In this document: positions 1 to 7,137 of the stretch, one piece after another
Layout of the letters: the number at the start of each line of letters is the position of its first letter
How positions within the stretch are numbered: position 1 is the first letter of the stretch
DNA from: Rhodospirillaceae bacterium
Lineage (GTDB): Bacteria > Pseudomonadota > Alphaproteobacteria > Micavibrionales > Micavibrionaceae
Assembly: GCA_003452275.1 (NCBI GenBank)
Contig: DMIT01000206.1
Location: forward strand, 216 to 10,509
Reading direction: 5' to 3'
DNA: 10,294 nucleotides
The notes under the pieces: generated by a model
Database searches by the model: none
What the model saw: the letters and a program-made list of their open reading frames with translations, nothing else
Told to the model about the DNA's origin: nothing
Made by a program: the position numbers and the translations under genes

Positions 1-952
1 AACCCAGACGCATCAACTGGTCATATCTGTAACGCGGAAATGTCGCTCGAGCCCAGAAGAAGAAGAACAGTACCAGACTGATTTTAGCAATAAACCAGAG
101 AACACCCGGAATAAAATCAAGAAACTCCAGACCGAATGGCACTTTCCAGCCCCCAAGGAACAGAATGGCGGTAATCGCCGACATCAACACCATGTTCATA
201 TATTCGCCAAGGAAGAACAGAACAAACGTCCCCGCGGAATATTCAACCATGAAACCACCGGAGAGTTCAGACTCCCCTTCCGGTAAGTCGAATGGCGGGC
301 GGTTGGTCTCTGCCAAAATCGAAATCAGGAAGACACCGAGCATCGGGATCAGCATGACCTGCATCCACAATGGGCGATCCGCCATGACGATTTCCGACAA
401 ATTCATCGAACCGGTACATAAAATGACGGTGACAATCACCAATCCCATGGATACTTCATAGGACACCATCTGCGATGCGGAACGCAACCCGCCCAGAAAG
501 GCATATTTGGAGTTGGACGCCCATCCCGCCATAATTACGCCATAGACCCCAAGGGAGGAAACAGCGAACAGGAACAAAACGCCGACATTAATATCGGCCA
601 GTACCATCTGCGCCCCGAGCGGGATCACTGACCAGGCCAGCAACGCCAAAGTTAAAATCAAGATTGGCGCAAGAAAGAACACAGGTTTATTGGCCTGTGT
701 CGGAATAATGGTTTCCTTGGATAATAATTTGAAGGCATCGGCAAATGGTTGTAACAACCCGAAAGGCCCGACGGTCATCGGCCCCTGCCGGCGCTGCATC
801 GCCCCCAACACTTTACGTTCGGCGTAGGTCACAAAGGCAACAAACACCATGATGCAAAGCGACAAAGCAACAATTGTTCCCACCAGTACCAAAGCTGATG
901 CCCAGAACGAGCCTAAATAAGGAATAAGGAATTCTGTAATTGCGGTCATCAT
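1..952 (-). CDS. nuoH: NADH-quinone oxidoreductase subunit H (complex I membrane subunit), 3' end outside window
   Basis: NuoH (ND1) anchors the hydrophilic arm of complex I in the inner membrane and forms much of the quinone chamber and its entry to the proton path. About 317 residues are visible; the C-terminal tail is cut off. The translation is a run of hydrophobic helices with family signatures: ERKV at about residues 45-48, [43 protein letters not shown] at 214-224 followed by EGESEL, and [10 protein letters not shown] near the end. Two ATGs in tandem (952 and 949) could start it. A GGAG sits about 9 nt upstream, inside the end of nuoG, whose stop codon is only 6 nt away, so the two genes are in one operon and probably coupled. 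The loop [10 protein letters not shown] resembles mitochondrial ND1 more than the usual bacterial EAESELVAGY. Identity is certain; only the start is slightly open. Confidence 0.97.
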   Translation of the reverse strand, partial: MMTAITEFLIPYLGSFWASALVLVGTIVALSLCIMVFVAFVTYAERKVLGAMQRRQGPMTVGPFGLLQPFADAFKLLSKETIIPTQANKPVFFLAPILILTLALLAWSVIPLGAQMVLADINVGVLFLFAVSSLGVYGVIMAGWASNSKYAFLGGLRSASQMVSYEVSMGLVIVTVILCTGSMNLSEIVMADRPLWMQVMLIPMLGVFLISILAETNRPPFDLPEGESELSGGFMVEYSAGTFVLFFLGEYMNMVLMSAITAILFLGGWKVPFGLEFLDFIPGVLWFIAKISLVLFFFFWARATFPRYRYDQLMRLG

Positions 953-958
953 AATTAT

Positions 959-3019
959 CTACTCCGCCGCTTCAGCAGTTTGAGTGGGTTGGATAAAAGT
1001 TTTGGTACAATCCGACATCGTTTTCGATGACCGAGAGATAGAATTGGTCATGTAGAAATTGTCGATTGGCGAATGGAACGGGTGATTGCGTATCTGTCCT
1101 GCCGTTCCAAACTTGCCCCATGCCGCCGGTACGACCTGACCAATTTTTGCAAAATGCGGATATTCGGATACAAGACGCGCACGCAACTGCGCCAATGTAT
1201 TATAGGGAAGCGGCTTACCCAGTTTGTCCGATAAGGCCCGAATGATTTTCCAGTCCTCGCGGGCTTCGCCCAACGGAGACACGGCCTTTTTCGCAAGCTG
1301 GGCGCGGCCTTCGGTATTCATGTACAAACCGTCTTTTTCGGTATAGGCCACACCCGGCAGGATCACATCGGCGCGAGCGGCACCTTGATCGCCATGGTGG
1401 CCTTGATAAATCACGAATGTATCTTTGCCAATGGATGCCCCGACATTGAATTCATCAACGCCCAGCAAATAAAGGACTTCAACTCCCTTATTCTGGGTCG
1501 CCTCTAAAATTCCATAGGCATTCAACCCGCCTTTTTGAGGGACGAAACCAATATCCAGCGCGCCGACGCGGGACGCATTGGTTTGTAAAATGTTAAATCC
1601 GTTCCATCCGTCTTTGACAAAACCGAATTGTTCCGCGAAATTTTGAAGCGCTGCATGAATGGCCTCACCATCCGGACGAAGGAACGCCCCCTGCCCGACA
1701 ATCATCAATGGATTTTTGGCATTTTTCAGGATATCAAAAAATGCATGTTGACCGCTCAAAGAGTCAGGCCCCGCGCCGATATAAGTGACAGGATAAGTCA
1801 AGTCATGCTGTTCGCCGATGACACCGACTTTGACGCGTTTGGATACGAACATTTTACGGATGCGGGCATTAACCAGCGGAGCTTCCCAACGCGGATTGGT
1901 TCCGATCAGTAAAATCGCATCGGCTTGCTCAATACCGGAAATGGTCGAATTAAACAAATATCCAGCGCGGTTTGACACATCGAATAATGTCCCATCCGTA
2001 CGGCAATCCATATTCGCGATATTCAGGGATAGCATCAAATCTTTTAACGCCAGCATTGATTCTGTGTCGTTCAATGCGCCAACCATGGCCGCGATTTTAT
2101 GAGCTGGTGTGGATGACAATTTTGCAGCGACTACGGCAAAGGCCTCGTCCCATGATGCAGGACGCAACGCGCCGGTTGCTGCATCGCGGATATACGGCTT
2201 ATCAAGACGGGCACGTTTCAAGCCATCATGCGCGAAACGCGTTTTGTCGGAAATCCATTCTTCGTTCACATCTTCGTTCAAACGCGGCAGAACGCGCATG
2301 ACTTCGTTCCCGCGGGCATCAATGCGTATATTGCTGCCGACCGCGTCATGAACATCGATTGATTCCGTTTTGCGCAATTCCCACGGACGCGCCGTAAAAG
2401 CATAAGGCTTGGATGTCAATGCACCGACAGGACAAACATCGACCAGATTGCCTGACAATTCCGATGCAATGGCTTTTTCGATGAAAGTTGTAATTTCGGC
2501 GTCTTCGCCGCGGTTCATCATGCCGAGATCGGCAACACCTGCGATTTCTTCGGAAAAACGAACGCAACGTGTGCATTGAATGCAACGTGTCATCACCGTT
2601 TTCACCAACGGGCCTAATTCAGGGTCGGTTTTGGCACGTTTGTCTTCGGTATAACGGGAACGATCAAAGCCATATCCAAAGGCCTGATCCTGCAAATCGC
2701 ATTCGCCGCCCTGATCGCAAATCGGACAATCCAGAGGGTGGTTAATCAACATCATTTCCATCACGCCGTGACGGGATTTTTTAATCATGCTGCTATTGGT
2801 GAACACTTCCATATTTTCACCACAGGCCATTGCGCAAGATGCCACAGGTTTTGGGGCCCCTTTGACTTCGACCAGACACATGCGGCAATTAGCGGGAACG
2901 CTCAAGCGGTCATGGTAACAAAAACGCGGGATTTCATATCCCAGAATTTCTGACGCCTGAAGGATGGATGTACCCGCAGGGACTTCGATTTCTGTACCGT
3001 TGATTTTCAGTTTTGGCAT
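959..3019 (-). CDS. nuoG: NADH-quinone oxidoreductase subunit G (Fe-S chain of complex I)
   Basis: NuoG is the large Fe-S subunit of the complex I peripheral arm and relays electrons from NuoF toward the quinone. The 686 aa are complete. The N-terminal ferredoxin domain (about 1-78) has C34, C45, C48 and C62 for the 2Fe-2S cluster. The His-Cys segment H94, C98, C101, C107 fits cluster N5. C146, C149, C152 and C196 (CIQCTRC and DVCPVGAL) fit cluster N4. From about 220 on follows the molybdopterin-oxidoreductase-like fold, which is catalytically inactive in this family, and a C-terminal NuoG tail (NFYMTNSISRSSKTM). The additional N7 cysteines of E. coli and Thermus NuoG are not seen, and the length fits alphaproteobacterial and mitochondrial forms (about 670-700). 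The ATG at 3019 is preceded by AGGATAAG. It lies 26 nt after the small exported-protein gene and 6 nt before nuoH. Confidence 0.98.
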   Translation of the reverse strand: MPKLKINGTEIEVPAGTSILQASEILGYEIPRFCYHDRLSVPANCRMCLVEVKGAPKPVASCAMACGENMEVFTNSSMIKKSRHGVMEMMLINHPLDCPICDQGGECDLQDQAFGYGFDRSRYTEDKRAKTDPELGPLVKTVMTRCIQCTRCVRFSEEIAGVADLGMMNRGEDAEITTFIEKAIASELSGNLVDVCPVGALTSKPYAFTARPWELRKTESIDVHDAVGSNIRIDARGNEVMRVLPRLNEDVNEEWISDKTRFAHDGLKRARLDKPYIRDAATGALRPASWDEAFAVVAAKLSSTPAHKIAAMVGALNDTESMLALKDLMLSLNIANMDCRTDGTLFDVSNRAGYLFNSTISGIEQADAILLIGTNPRWEAPLVNARIRKMFVSKRVKVGVIGEQHDLTYPVTYIGAGPDSLSGQHAFFDILKNAKNPLMIVGQGAFLRPDGEAIHAALQNFAEQFGFVKDGWNGFNILQTNASRVGALDIGFVPQKGGLNAYGILEATQNKGVEVLYLLGVDEFNVGASIGKDTFVIYQGHHGDQGAARADVILPGVAYTEKDGLYMNTEGRAQLAKKAVSPLGEAREDWKIIRALSDKLGKPLPYNTLAQLRARLVSEYPHFAKIGQVVPAAWGKFGTAGQIRNHPFHSPIDNFYMTNSISRSSKTMSDCTKTFIQPTQTAEAAE

Positions 3020-3045
3020 TTTCTTATCCTAATATTGATGACAAT

Positions 3046-3483
3046 CTATTTTTTAAATCCGCACTGGTGGCGAGCTTTTATTTCCCGAGTCATGGCAGAT
3101 ATCTTTCCGTATTTTTGAGCGACTAACGGCTCAGGTTTCGGCCTGACTTTCAGACCGGGCGGAAAGGTACCATCCATATCGCCCACATAACCAATCAAAT
3201 CATTGGGCGTAAATTGTTTTAAAATCGTATCGGCCACGCAATCGCACGACGATTTAAATTCTTCCATCCGTTTGACCTGCTCCTCGGGAGTCAGGGTTGG
3301 CGGTGTGTAGCCGGCTTTTCGTTTTTCGACACAAGTCGATGAATACATATGACGCGCATAAATATGATTCATTTCCGTGGCTTGTTTCAGGTTGTCTCCC
3401 GTCAAAGGCTGGGCTTGATCGGCTGCCTGCGCAACCGATATCCATGAAAACATGACCATCATCAAAACGAATTTATTCAACAC
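3046..3483 (-). CDS. Small exported cysteine-containing protein of unknown function inside the nuo operon
   Basis: A 145-aa protein I cannot assign to a family. It starts at GTG (3483); AAGGA lies 6 nt upstream and overlaps the nuoF stop codon, which supports both the unusual start and translation together with nuoF. The N-terminus is a typical Sec signal peptide: K4, a hydrophobic core over residues 5-18, and AQA before a likely cut at 20/21. The mature part of about 125 residues is hydrophilic and has four cysteines: C51, C80, C82 (an SCDC motif) and C141, an even number that could form two disulfides in the periplasm. A PPTLTPEEQVKRMEEF segment precedes the CxC, and the C-terminus is basic. 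No transmembrane helix follows the signal peptide. It sits between nuoF (9-nt gap) and nuoG (26-nt gap), a place where other alphaproteobacterial nuo operons also carry extra unknown genes. A link to complex I is inferred from position only. Confidence 0.88.
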   Translation of the reverse strand: MLNKFVLMMVMFSWISVAQAADQAQPLTGDNLKQATEMNHIYARHMYSSTCVEKRKAGYTPPTLTPEEQVKRMEEFKSSCDCVADTILKQFTPNDLIGYVGDMDGTFPPGLKVRPKPEPLVAQKYGKISAMTREIKARHQCGFKK

Positions 3484-3492
3484 GTTTTATCC

Positions 3493-4797
3493 TTACTCTG
3501 CCGCCATAATATCGTGGGAGGCATCCTTACGATAATCCAGCAACCGTTTTTCCATCTCGGGGCGGAAATGGCGGATCAATCCCTGAATCGGCCATGCGGA
3601 CGCATCACCGTGAGCGCAAATAGTATGGCCCTCGATTTCCTTGGTCAGATCAAGCAGCATATCGATTTCTTCGATAGTCGCATTTCCGCGCGCCATGCGC
3701 TGCATGATGCGATACAACCAACCTGTGCCTTCGCGACACGGTGTACATTGACCGCAGCTTTCGTGCATATAAAAATGTGTCAACCGCGCAATGGCACCCA
3801 CGATATCGGTTGATTTGTCCATGACAATCACCCCCGCAGTACCCAAGCCGCTTTGCACCGAGCGAAGCGAATCGAAATCCATGAGGACGGTATCGCAAAT
3901 ATGTTTCGGCAAAAGCGGTGTTGATGACCCACCGGGAATAATCGCCAGCAAATTGTCCCATCCGCCGCGCACGCCGCCCGCGTGTTTTTCGATCAAATCT
4001 TTCAACGGAATGCCCATAGCCTCTTCGACATTGCATGGGTTATTCACATGACCGGAAATGCAGAATAATTTGGTTCCGGTATTTTTTTCGTCTTTGCCAA
4101 TCCCCGCAAACCAGCCTCCGCCACGGCGCAGAATGGTAGGTGCGACAGCGATGGTTTCAACATTATTGACCGTTGTCGGGCAGGAATATAAACCCGCCCC
4201 CGCAGGGAATGGCGGCTTGTTACGCGGCTGTCCCTTTTTGCCTTCGATACTTTCGATCAGGGCCGTTTCTTCACCACAAATATAGGCCCCTGCTCCGCGA
4301 TGCAGAACGACATCGAAATCCCAACCGCTTCCGGCGGCATTTTTACCAAGCAAACCGGCTTCATATGCCTCGCGAATAGCGCGGTTGATGGTCGATCCTT
4401 CATTATAAAATTCACCGCGCATGTAAATATATGCACGATTGGCCCCCATCGCAAAACCCGCGATCAAAGCACCTTCCAGCAATTTATGCGGTTCGTGGCG
4501 CAAAATATCGCGGTCTTTGCAGGTTCCAGGTTCGGATTCATCGGCATTGATAACCAGATAATGCGGACGCCCATCGGATAGTTTGGGCATAAAAGACCAT
4601 TTGGTTCCGGTTGGAAACCCCGCCCCGCCGCGACCGCGCAGACCGGATTTTTTCATCTCTTCAATGACCCAGTCCCGCCCCTTGGCAATAATATCTTTTG
4701 TGTTATCCCAATCCCCGCGAGCCTTGGCAGCTTGCAGGCTATAGGATTCCCATCCGTAGATGTTTGTAAAAATTCGATCTTGATCGGCGAGCATCAT
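3493..4797 (-). CDS. nuoF: NADH-quinone oxidoreductase subunit F (NADH- and FMN-binding)
   Basis: NuoF oxidises NADH through FMN and passes electrons to its 4Fe-4S cluster N3. The 434 aa match the family length. Visible signatures are the glycine-rich [16 protein letters not shown] at 52-67, [13 protein letters not shown] at 84-96 (FMN/NADH site), [19 protein letters not shown] at 168-186, the SLBB-like middle region, and the cluster ligands C348, C351, C354 ([12 protein letters not shown]) with C394. Two ATGs stand in tandem. GGAA is 3 nt from the first (4797) and 6 nt from the second (4794), and homologues usually begin MLxDQDRIF, so 4794 may be the real start. It is the first gene of this operon: NuoE, its usual upstream partner and the other half of the NADH module, is absent from the bases upstream, which instead hold promoter-like sequence. 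Confidence 0.98.
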   Translation of the reverse strand: MMLADQDRIFTNIYGWESYSLQAAKARGDWDNTKDIIAKGRDWVIEEMKKSGLRGRGGAGFPTGTKWSFMPKLSDGRPHYLVINADESEPGTCKDRDILRHEPHKLLEGALIAGFAMGANRAYIYMRGEFYNEGSTINRAIREAYEAGLLGKNAAGSGWDFDVVLHRGAGAYICGEETALIESIEGKKGQPRNKPPFPAGAGLYSCPTTVNNVETIAVAPTILRRGGGWFAGIGKDEKNTGTKLFCISGHVNNPCNVEEAMGIPLKDLIEKHAGGVRGGWDNLLAIIPGGSSTPLLPKHICDTVLMDFDSLRSVQSGLGTAGVIVMDKSTDIVGAIARLTHFYMHESCGQCTPCREGTGWLYRIMQRMARGNATIEEIDMLLDLTKEIEGHTICAHGDASAWPIQGLIRHFRPEMEKRLLDYRKDASHDIMAAE

Positions 4798-4839
4798 TAT
4801 TTCCAGTGCGATAGTCTATTCGGTGCAAAATTTGGCCTT

Positions 4840-4867
4840 ATCATAGTGATTCCATTCGAAAAGGCAA
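4840..4867 (-). promoter_or_regulatory. Candidate sigma-70-type promoter for the nuoF-nuoG-nuoH operon
   Basis: Read on the minus strand, TTGCCT and TATGAT are separated by 16 nt. Transcription would start near 4833, leaving a leader of about 36 nt before nuoF. This fits nuoF being the first gene of its operon. It is a pattern match only. A second TATAAT lies farther up (minus strand, 4976-4971) but has no good -35 at normal spacing. Confidence 0.4.
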
Positions 4868-4887
4868 AAGGATATTACGGCTTTCTC

Positions 4888-4912
4888 AAAACTGCACACG
4901 GACAGTTTTTTT
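4888..4912 (+). terminator. Weak terminator-like hairpin with T tract
   Basis: AAAACTG and CAGTTTT pair around an 8-nt loop, and the run of T extends to 4912. The stem is short and mostly A-T. No plus-strand gene ends just upstream, so it may simply stop stray transcription or be chance. Confidence 0.22.
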
Positions 4913-4951
4913 AAATTATGACAATGCTTGTTGGCCGCGTTCTTGCTCCTC

Positions 4952-4980
4952 TTGTTCACCCTTTAAAAAGATTATATAAC
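4952..4980 (+). promoter_or_regulatory. Candidate promoter for the spike-like surface protein gene
   Basis: TTGTTC and TATAAC are separated by 17 nt on the plus strand. A start near 4987 would leave about 32 nt before the ATG at 5019, or about 210 nt before the ATG at 5199. The -10 box shares bases with a TATAAT on the opposite strand, so the orientation is not certain. Confidence 0.38.
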
Positions 4981-5018
4981 TTGCGGGCCATTCCAATCTT
5001 GCAAAGGTTTTTTGCACT

Positions 5019-6770
5019 ATGCAGCCATCGCCCCCTTTTAATTTTCGTAATACATTTAAATTTGATGACGCCTCCATTTCTTTTCTCGTGGGGTTCGCTA
5101 GGAAGTTAACCGCGAAGTTCACGAAGCATCAGAAGAAACACGAAGATTTACTTCTCTCTCCCGTCATTCCAGCGAACGCTGGAATCCAGAAAGTCCGGAT
5201 GCAAATACAAATGGCAACATTCTGGATTGCCACGTCGCTGTCGCTCCTCGCAATGACGTCGGGGGCAGCTATGGCGGCTATCAATATTCCTTTCACCATC
5301 AATCTGTCTGAAAATGTGGCAGTAACAGGCACCCCGCGCATCGCCGTCGATGTCGGTGGAAATACCCGTTATGCCACTTATACATCCGGCACAGGCACCA
5401 ACGCCCTGACCTTTACTTTGTCACCAACCGTTGGTGATGTCGATCTGGACGGGGTCACTTTATCTTCACCCATTGATCTGAACGGCGGAACGATGAAAGA
5501 CAGTGCTGGCAATGATGCCGCACTCACTTTTACTCCACCAAACACTTCCGGCATTAAAGTGAATTACCCGTCATTAGGAATGGATTTTACCAACGGAACA
5601 ACTGGACGATATACCCTTAATGGCACTGTCTATAACGATCTCTCTTCTTTCCTCACTGCCTCAAGCGGTAGTTATACGCGGGCAAGCATTGGAACTTATT
5701 ACGATTCCACGGGCACTCTGCAAACTGCATCCAACAACACTCCACGCTTTGATTATGACCCTGTCACTCATGCCGCTAAAGGGATTCTCATTGAAGAATC
5801 GAAACTCAATCTTATTCTTCAATCACAAAAATTAGGAACAACATGGTCCATAAATAACTCCGGCACGACCACCATCACAGACAATGCAACAACTTCGCCG
5901 GATAGTACGACAAATGCGTCGACCATCAGCGCATCCGTCAACGCGGGGGGAGTTTATCAAGTCAGAACAGTGACAAGCGGAACGACTTATACGCAGAGTG
6001 TTTATCTGAAATTCATCAGCGGATCGTCAACATCCATAAGGATAGGCAATGACATTAGCGGTTTTACGGGTTATATAGCCATCAACCCCCAAACAATGGC
6101 TATCACTTTTCAGGCAGCGAATGTTCTCTCCAGTTCTATTTCAAATATTGGAAATGGATGGTACAGAGCCGTAGTGAGTTGGACATCTACTGGAACCAGC
6201 GCCAGCTTTACGATTTATAACAATATGGCATCCCCGATTGTTTTCGCAGCATGGGGCGCACAGCTTGAACAAGGGAATTTTACGACATCCTATATCCCGA
6301 CCACCACACTGGCCATCACACGCGCTGCGGATAATCTTGTCGTTGGAAATAGCTCCGCATGGCTGGGCAACGACATCGGAGCCCTAACTTTAAAAGCAAG
6401 AACTTTCGGTGCCCGTCCGGCATGGGGATATGCCCAATTGTGGGATGGAACCACCACCAATAGAATTGCCATTATCAACTCCGGAGGCGTTACAGGGAGC
6501 GTGAATACAAGCGGAGTGAACTACGCCACTATGGGAGGCCCTACTCCCGCAGGATTATTGAATGCTGGAATTTCCTACGCCATAAATAATATCAATTTGG
6601 TCTATGGAGGGAATACCTACACGGATACCTCTGCGCCTATCCCGGTTATCAATCAATTAAAAATCGGAGGAAGCAGTACCGGAACAACAGAGTTGAATGG
6701 CTGGATGCAGGCTGTTAAATATTATCCGCTACAACCTTCCAATACCCAACTCGGACTTATGACCCAATAA
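5019..6770 (+). CDS. Secreted/surface protein with Ig-like domain, phage spike-fibre-like domain and LamG-like C-terminus
   Basis: The open frame of 583 aa ends in TAA at 6768. Residues below count from 5019. Residues 1-60 cover unique sequence and the CGAAG repeat and look non-native. Residues 65-86 (ATFWIATSLSLLAMTSGAAMA core) look like a signal peptide with cleavage after AMA. An Ig-like domain of the type common in bacterial adhesins follows at about 88-182 (VTGTPRIAVDVGG, DLDGVTLSSPIDLNGG, KDSAGND, LTFTPPNTSG); its first strand seems missing. About 187-432 matches phage head-spike or tail-fibre proteins (ASIGTYYDSTGTLQTA, NTPRFDYDPVT, GILIEESKLNLILQS, NGWYRAVVSW, WGAQLEQGNFTTSYIPTT). The C-terminus is LamG-like (GWMQAVKYYPLQPSNTQL). 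Start undecided: ATG 5019 has AAAGG 11 nt upstream and a candidate promoter; ATG 5199 and 5211 lie inside the palindromic element and would place the signal peptide at the N-terminus but lack a good ribosome site. Function unknown; glycan binding is an inference. Confidence 0.8.
   Translation: MQPSPPFNFRNTFKFDDASISFLVGFARKLTAKFTKHQKKHEDLLLSPVIPANAGIQKVRMQIQMATFWIATSLSLLAMTSGAAMAAINIPFTINLSENVAVTGTPRIAVDVGGNTRYATYTSGTGTNALTFTLSPTVGDVDLDGVTLSSPIDLNGGTMKDSAGNDAALTFTPPNTSGIKVNYPSLGMDFTNGTTGRYTLNGTVYNDLSSFLTASSGSYTRASIGTYYDSTGTLQTASNNTPRFDYDPVTHAAKGILIEESKLNLILQSQKLGTTWSINNSGTTTITDNATTSPDSTTNASTISASVNAGGVYQVRTVTSGTTYTQSVYLKFISGSSTSIRIGNDISGFTGYIAINPQTMAITFQAANVLSSSISNIGNGWYRAVVSWTSTGTSASFTIYNNMASPIVFAAWGAQLEQGNFTTSYIPTTTLAITRAADNLVVGNSSAWLGNDIGALTLKARTFGARPAWGYAQLWDGTTTNRIAIINSGGVTGSVNTSGVNYATMGGPTPAGLLNAGISYAINNINLVYGGNTYTDTSAPIPVINQLKIGGSSTGTTELNGWMQAVKYYPLQPSNTQLGLMTQ
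5107..5149 (+). repeat. CGAAG-rich direct repeat
   Basis: CGAAG or AGAAG recurs about every 9-10 bases: CGCGAAG, CACGAAG, CAGAAG, CACGAAG. The pattern resembles the dispersed CGCGAAG/CACGAAG intergenic repeats of many bacteria. It abuts the palindromic element on its right. In the open frame it encodes a lysine- and histidine-rich stretch with no look of a folded protein. The family assignment is from memory of the motif; copies elsewhere in the genome cannot be seen. Confidence 0.5.
5162..5258. repeat. Compound palindromic (MITE-like / REP-like) element overlapping the 5' coding region
   Basis: The 97-bp element has outer ends CGTCATT (5162-5168) and AATGACG (5252-5258), which are exact inverted copies. 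Inside the left arm is a perfect palindrome, ATTCCAGCGAACGCTGGAAT (5166-5185). AATCCAGAA (5183-5191) pairs with TTCTGGATT (5220-5228) around a 28-nt centre. The right arm carries the familiar GATTGC...CTCCTCGCAATGACG pattern. Translated, the arms give VIPANAGIQ and WIATSLSLLAMTSG on the plus strand, and FWIPAFAGMT and IARSDSDVAIQ on the minus strand. These are the peptide fingerprints of widespread palindromic repeats in proteobacterial genomes. It lies in frame within the following gene and has no stop codon in that frame. Confidence 0.85.
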
Positions 6771-6799
6771 AAAAGGCCGAACCTTGGTTCAGCCTTTTT
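6770..6799. terminator. Bidirectional Rho-independent terminator between convergent genes
   Basis: AAAAAGGCCGAACC and GGTTCAGCCTTTTT form a 14-bp stem with one mismatch. Flanking A and T runs give a T tract in either direction. It begins at the last base of the spike-like protein's stop codon and lies 24 nt beyond the stop of the minus-strand lipoprotein, so it serves both convergent genes. Confidence 0.88.
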
Positions 6800-6814
6800 A
6801 CAATATCGAAAATA

Positions 6815-6834
6815 TTACAAAAATTATTTTGTAA
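6815..6834. repeat. AT-rich inverted repeat over the lipoprotein stop codon
   Basis: TTACAAAA and TTTTGTAA pair exactly around ATTA. On the plus strand it is followed by CTTTTTT, so it could act as a second, weak terminator for plus-strand transcripts. On the minus strand the hairpin spans the end of the lipoprotein gene. Confidence 0.5.
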
Positions 6835-6949
6835 CTTTTTTCTCGAATACTGGTTCTGCAGATTTCACATCAGCTGTATTTGCAGTGCTGCAAGCAGCCA
6901 AAGCCAATGTAGAAGCGAGAAGCATTGCAGACAAGATTACTTTTTTCAT
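6824..6949 (-). CDS. Small lipoprotein, 41 aa
   Basis: A short gene read directly from the minus strand: ATG at 6949, TAA at 6824-6826, 41 aa. It begins MKKVILSAMLLASTLALAAC: a charged n-region (K2, K3), a hydrophobic core, and a textbook lipobox LAAC with C20 as the lipidated residue. After removal of the signal peptide about 22 residues remain (STANTADVKSAEPVFEKKVTK after the Cys), hydrophilic and ending in lysines. GGAG lies 7 nt before the ATG, a strong ribosome site. It ends 24 nt from a terminator that works in its direction. Residue 2 after the Cys is not Asp (S21), so outer-membrane sorting is expected under the E. coli rule. It resembles entericidin-size lipoproteins in length only; no family can be named. 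Its promoter, somewhere above 6960 on the minus strand, was not clear to me. Confidence 0.82.
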   Translation of the reverse strand: MKKVILSAMLLASTLALAACSTANTADVKSAEPVFEKKVTK

Positions 6950-7085
6950 TTAAATTCTCCAAATTTGGGATGATCTTAACTTGTACCCGTTTAAAAGACA
7001 TCTCGATTCCAATCAAGGGCAAAAAGACAATCAAAACAAATATATGCCATTTGCGTGACCTTTTTGCATCATTACAGACAAAGCC

Positions 7086-7114
7086 CTTGACAAATAGGAA
7101 ATTAAACCTAATAT
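7086..7114 (+). promoter_or_regulatory. Candidate heat-shock (sigma-32-like) / sigma-70 promoter of dnaK
   Basis: CCCTTGACA (7084-7092) is followed after 14 nt by CCTAATAT (7107-7114). This resembles the heat-shock pattern CCCTTGAA-N13-17-CCCCATnT. The same bases also read as a sigma-70 promoter, TTGACA-N16-TAATAT. Transcription would start about 7121, some 164 nt before dnaK. No CIRCE element (TTAGCACTC-N9-GAGTGCTAA) is present, which fits control by sigma-32 rather than HrcA. Confidence 0.6.
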
Positions 7115-7120
7115 ATTCTT

Positions 7121-7137
7121 GTAGATGAATCATCTAC
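7121..7137. promoter_or_regulatory. Perfect dyad at the predicted dnaK transcription start
   Basis: GTAGATGAATCATCTAC: 7-bp arms with a 3-nt centre, placed exactly at the predicted +1. It could be an operator for a dimeric regulator or a hairpin protecting the mRNA 5' end. I know no named regulator for it. Confidence 0.45.

Noticed and set aside
4797..4844. 15-codon minus-strand frame ending in a TAATG overlap with the nuoF start
   Set aside because: It could be a leader peptide, but its ATG falls within the better-supported -10 box and there is no coding evidence.
4916..5122. 68-aa minus-strand open frame upstream of nuoF, considered as a nuoE remnant
   Set aside because: It has no NuoE features (no thioredoxin-like fold signature or four-cysteine pattern) and overlaps promoter-like and repeat sequence.
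5107..5258. CRISPR array
   Set aside because: Repeats are short, imperfect and contiguous with no regular spacers, and no cas gene is near.
5129..5341. 70-aa minus-strand open frame with FWIPAFAGMT and IARSDSDVAIQ
   Set aside because: These peptides are the reverse-strand translation of the palindromic repeat, a well-known false gene pattern; the rest is antisense to the surface protein.
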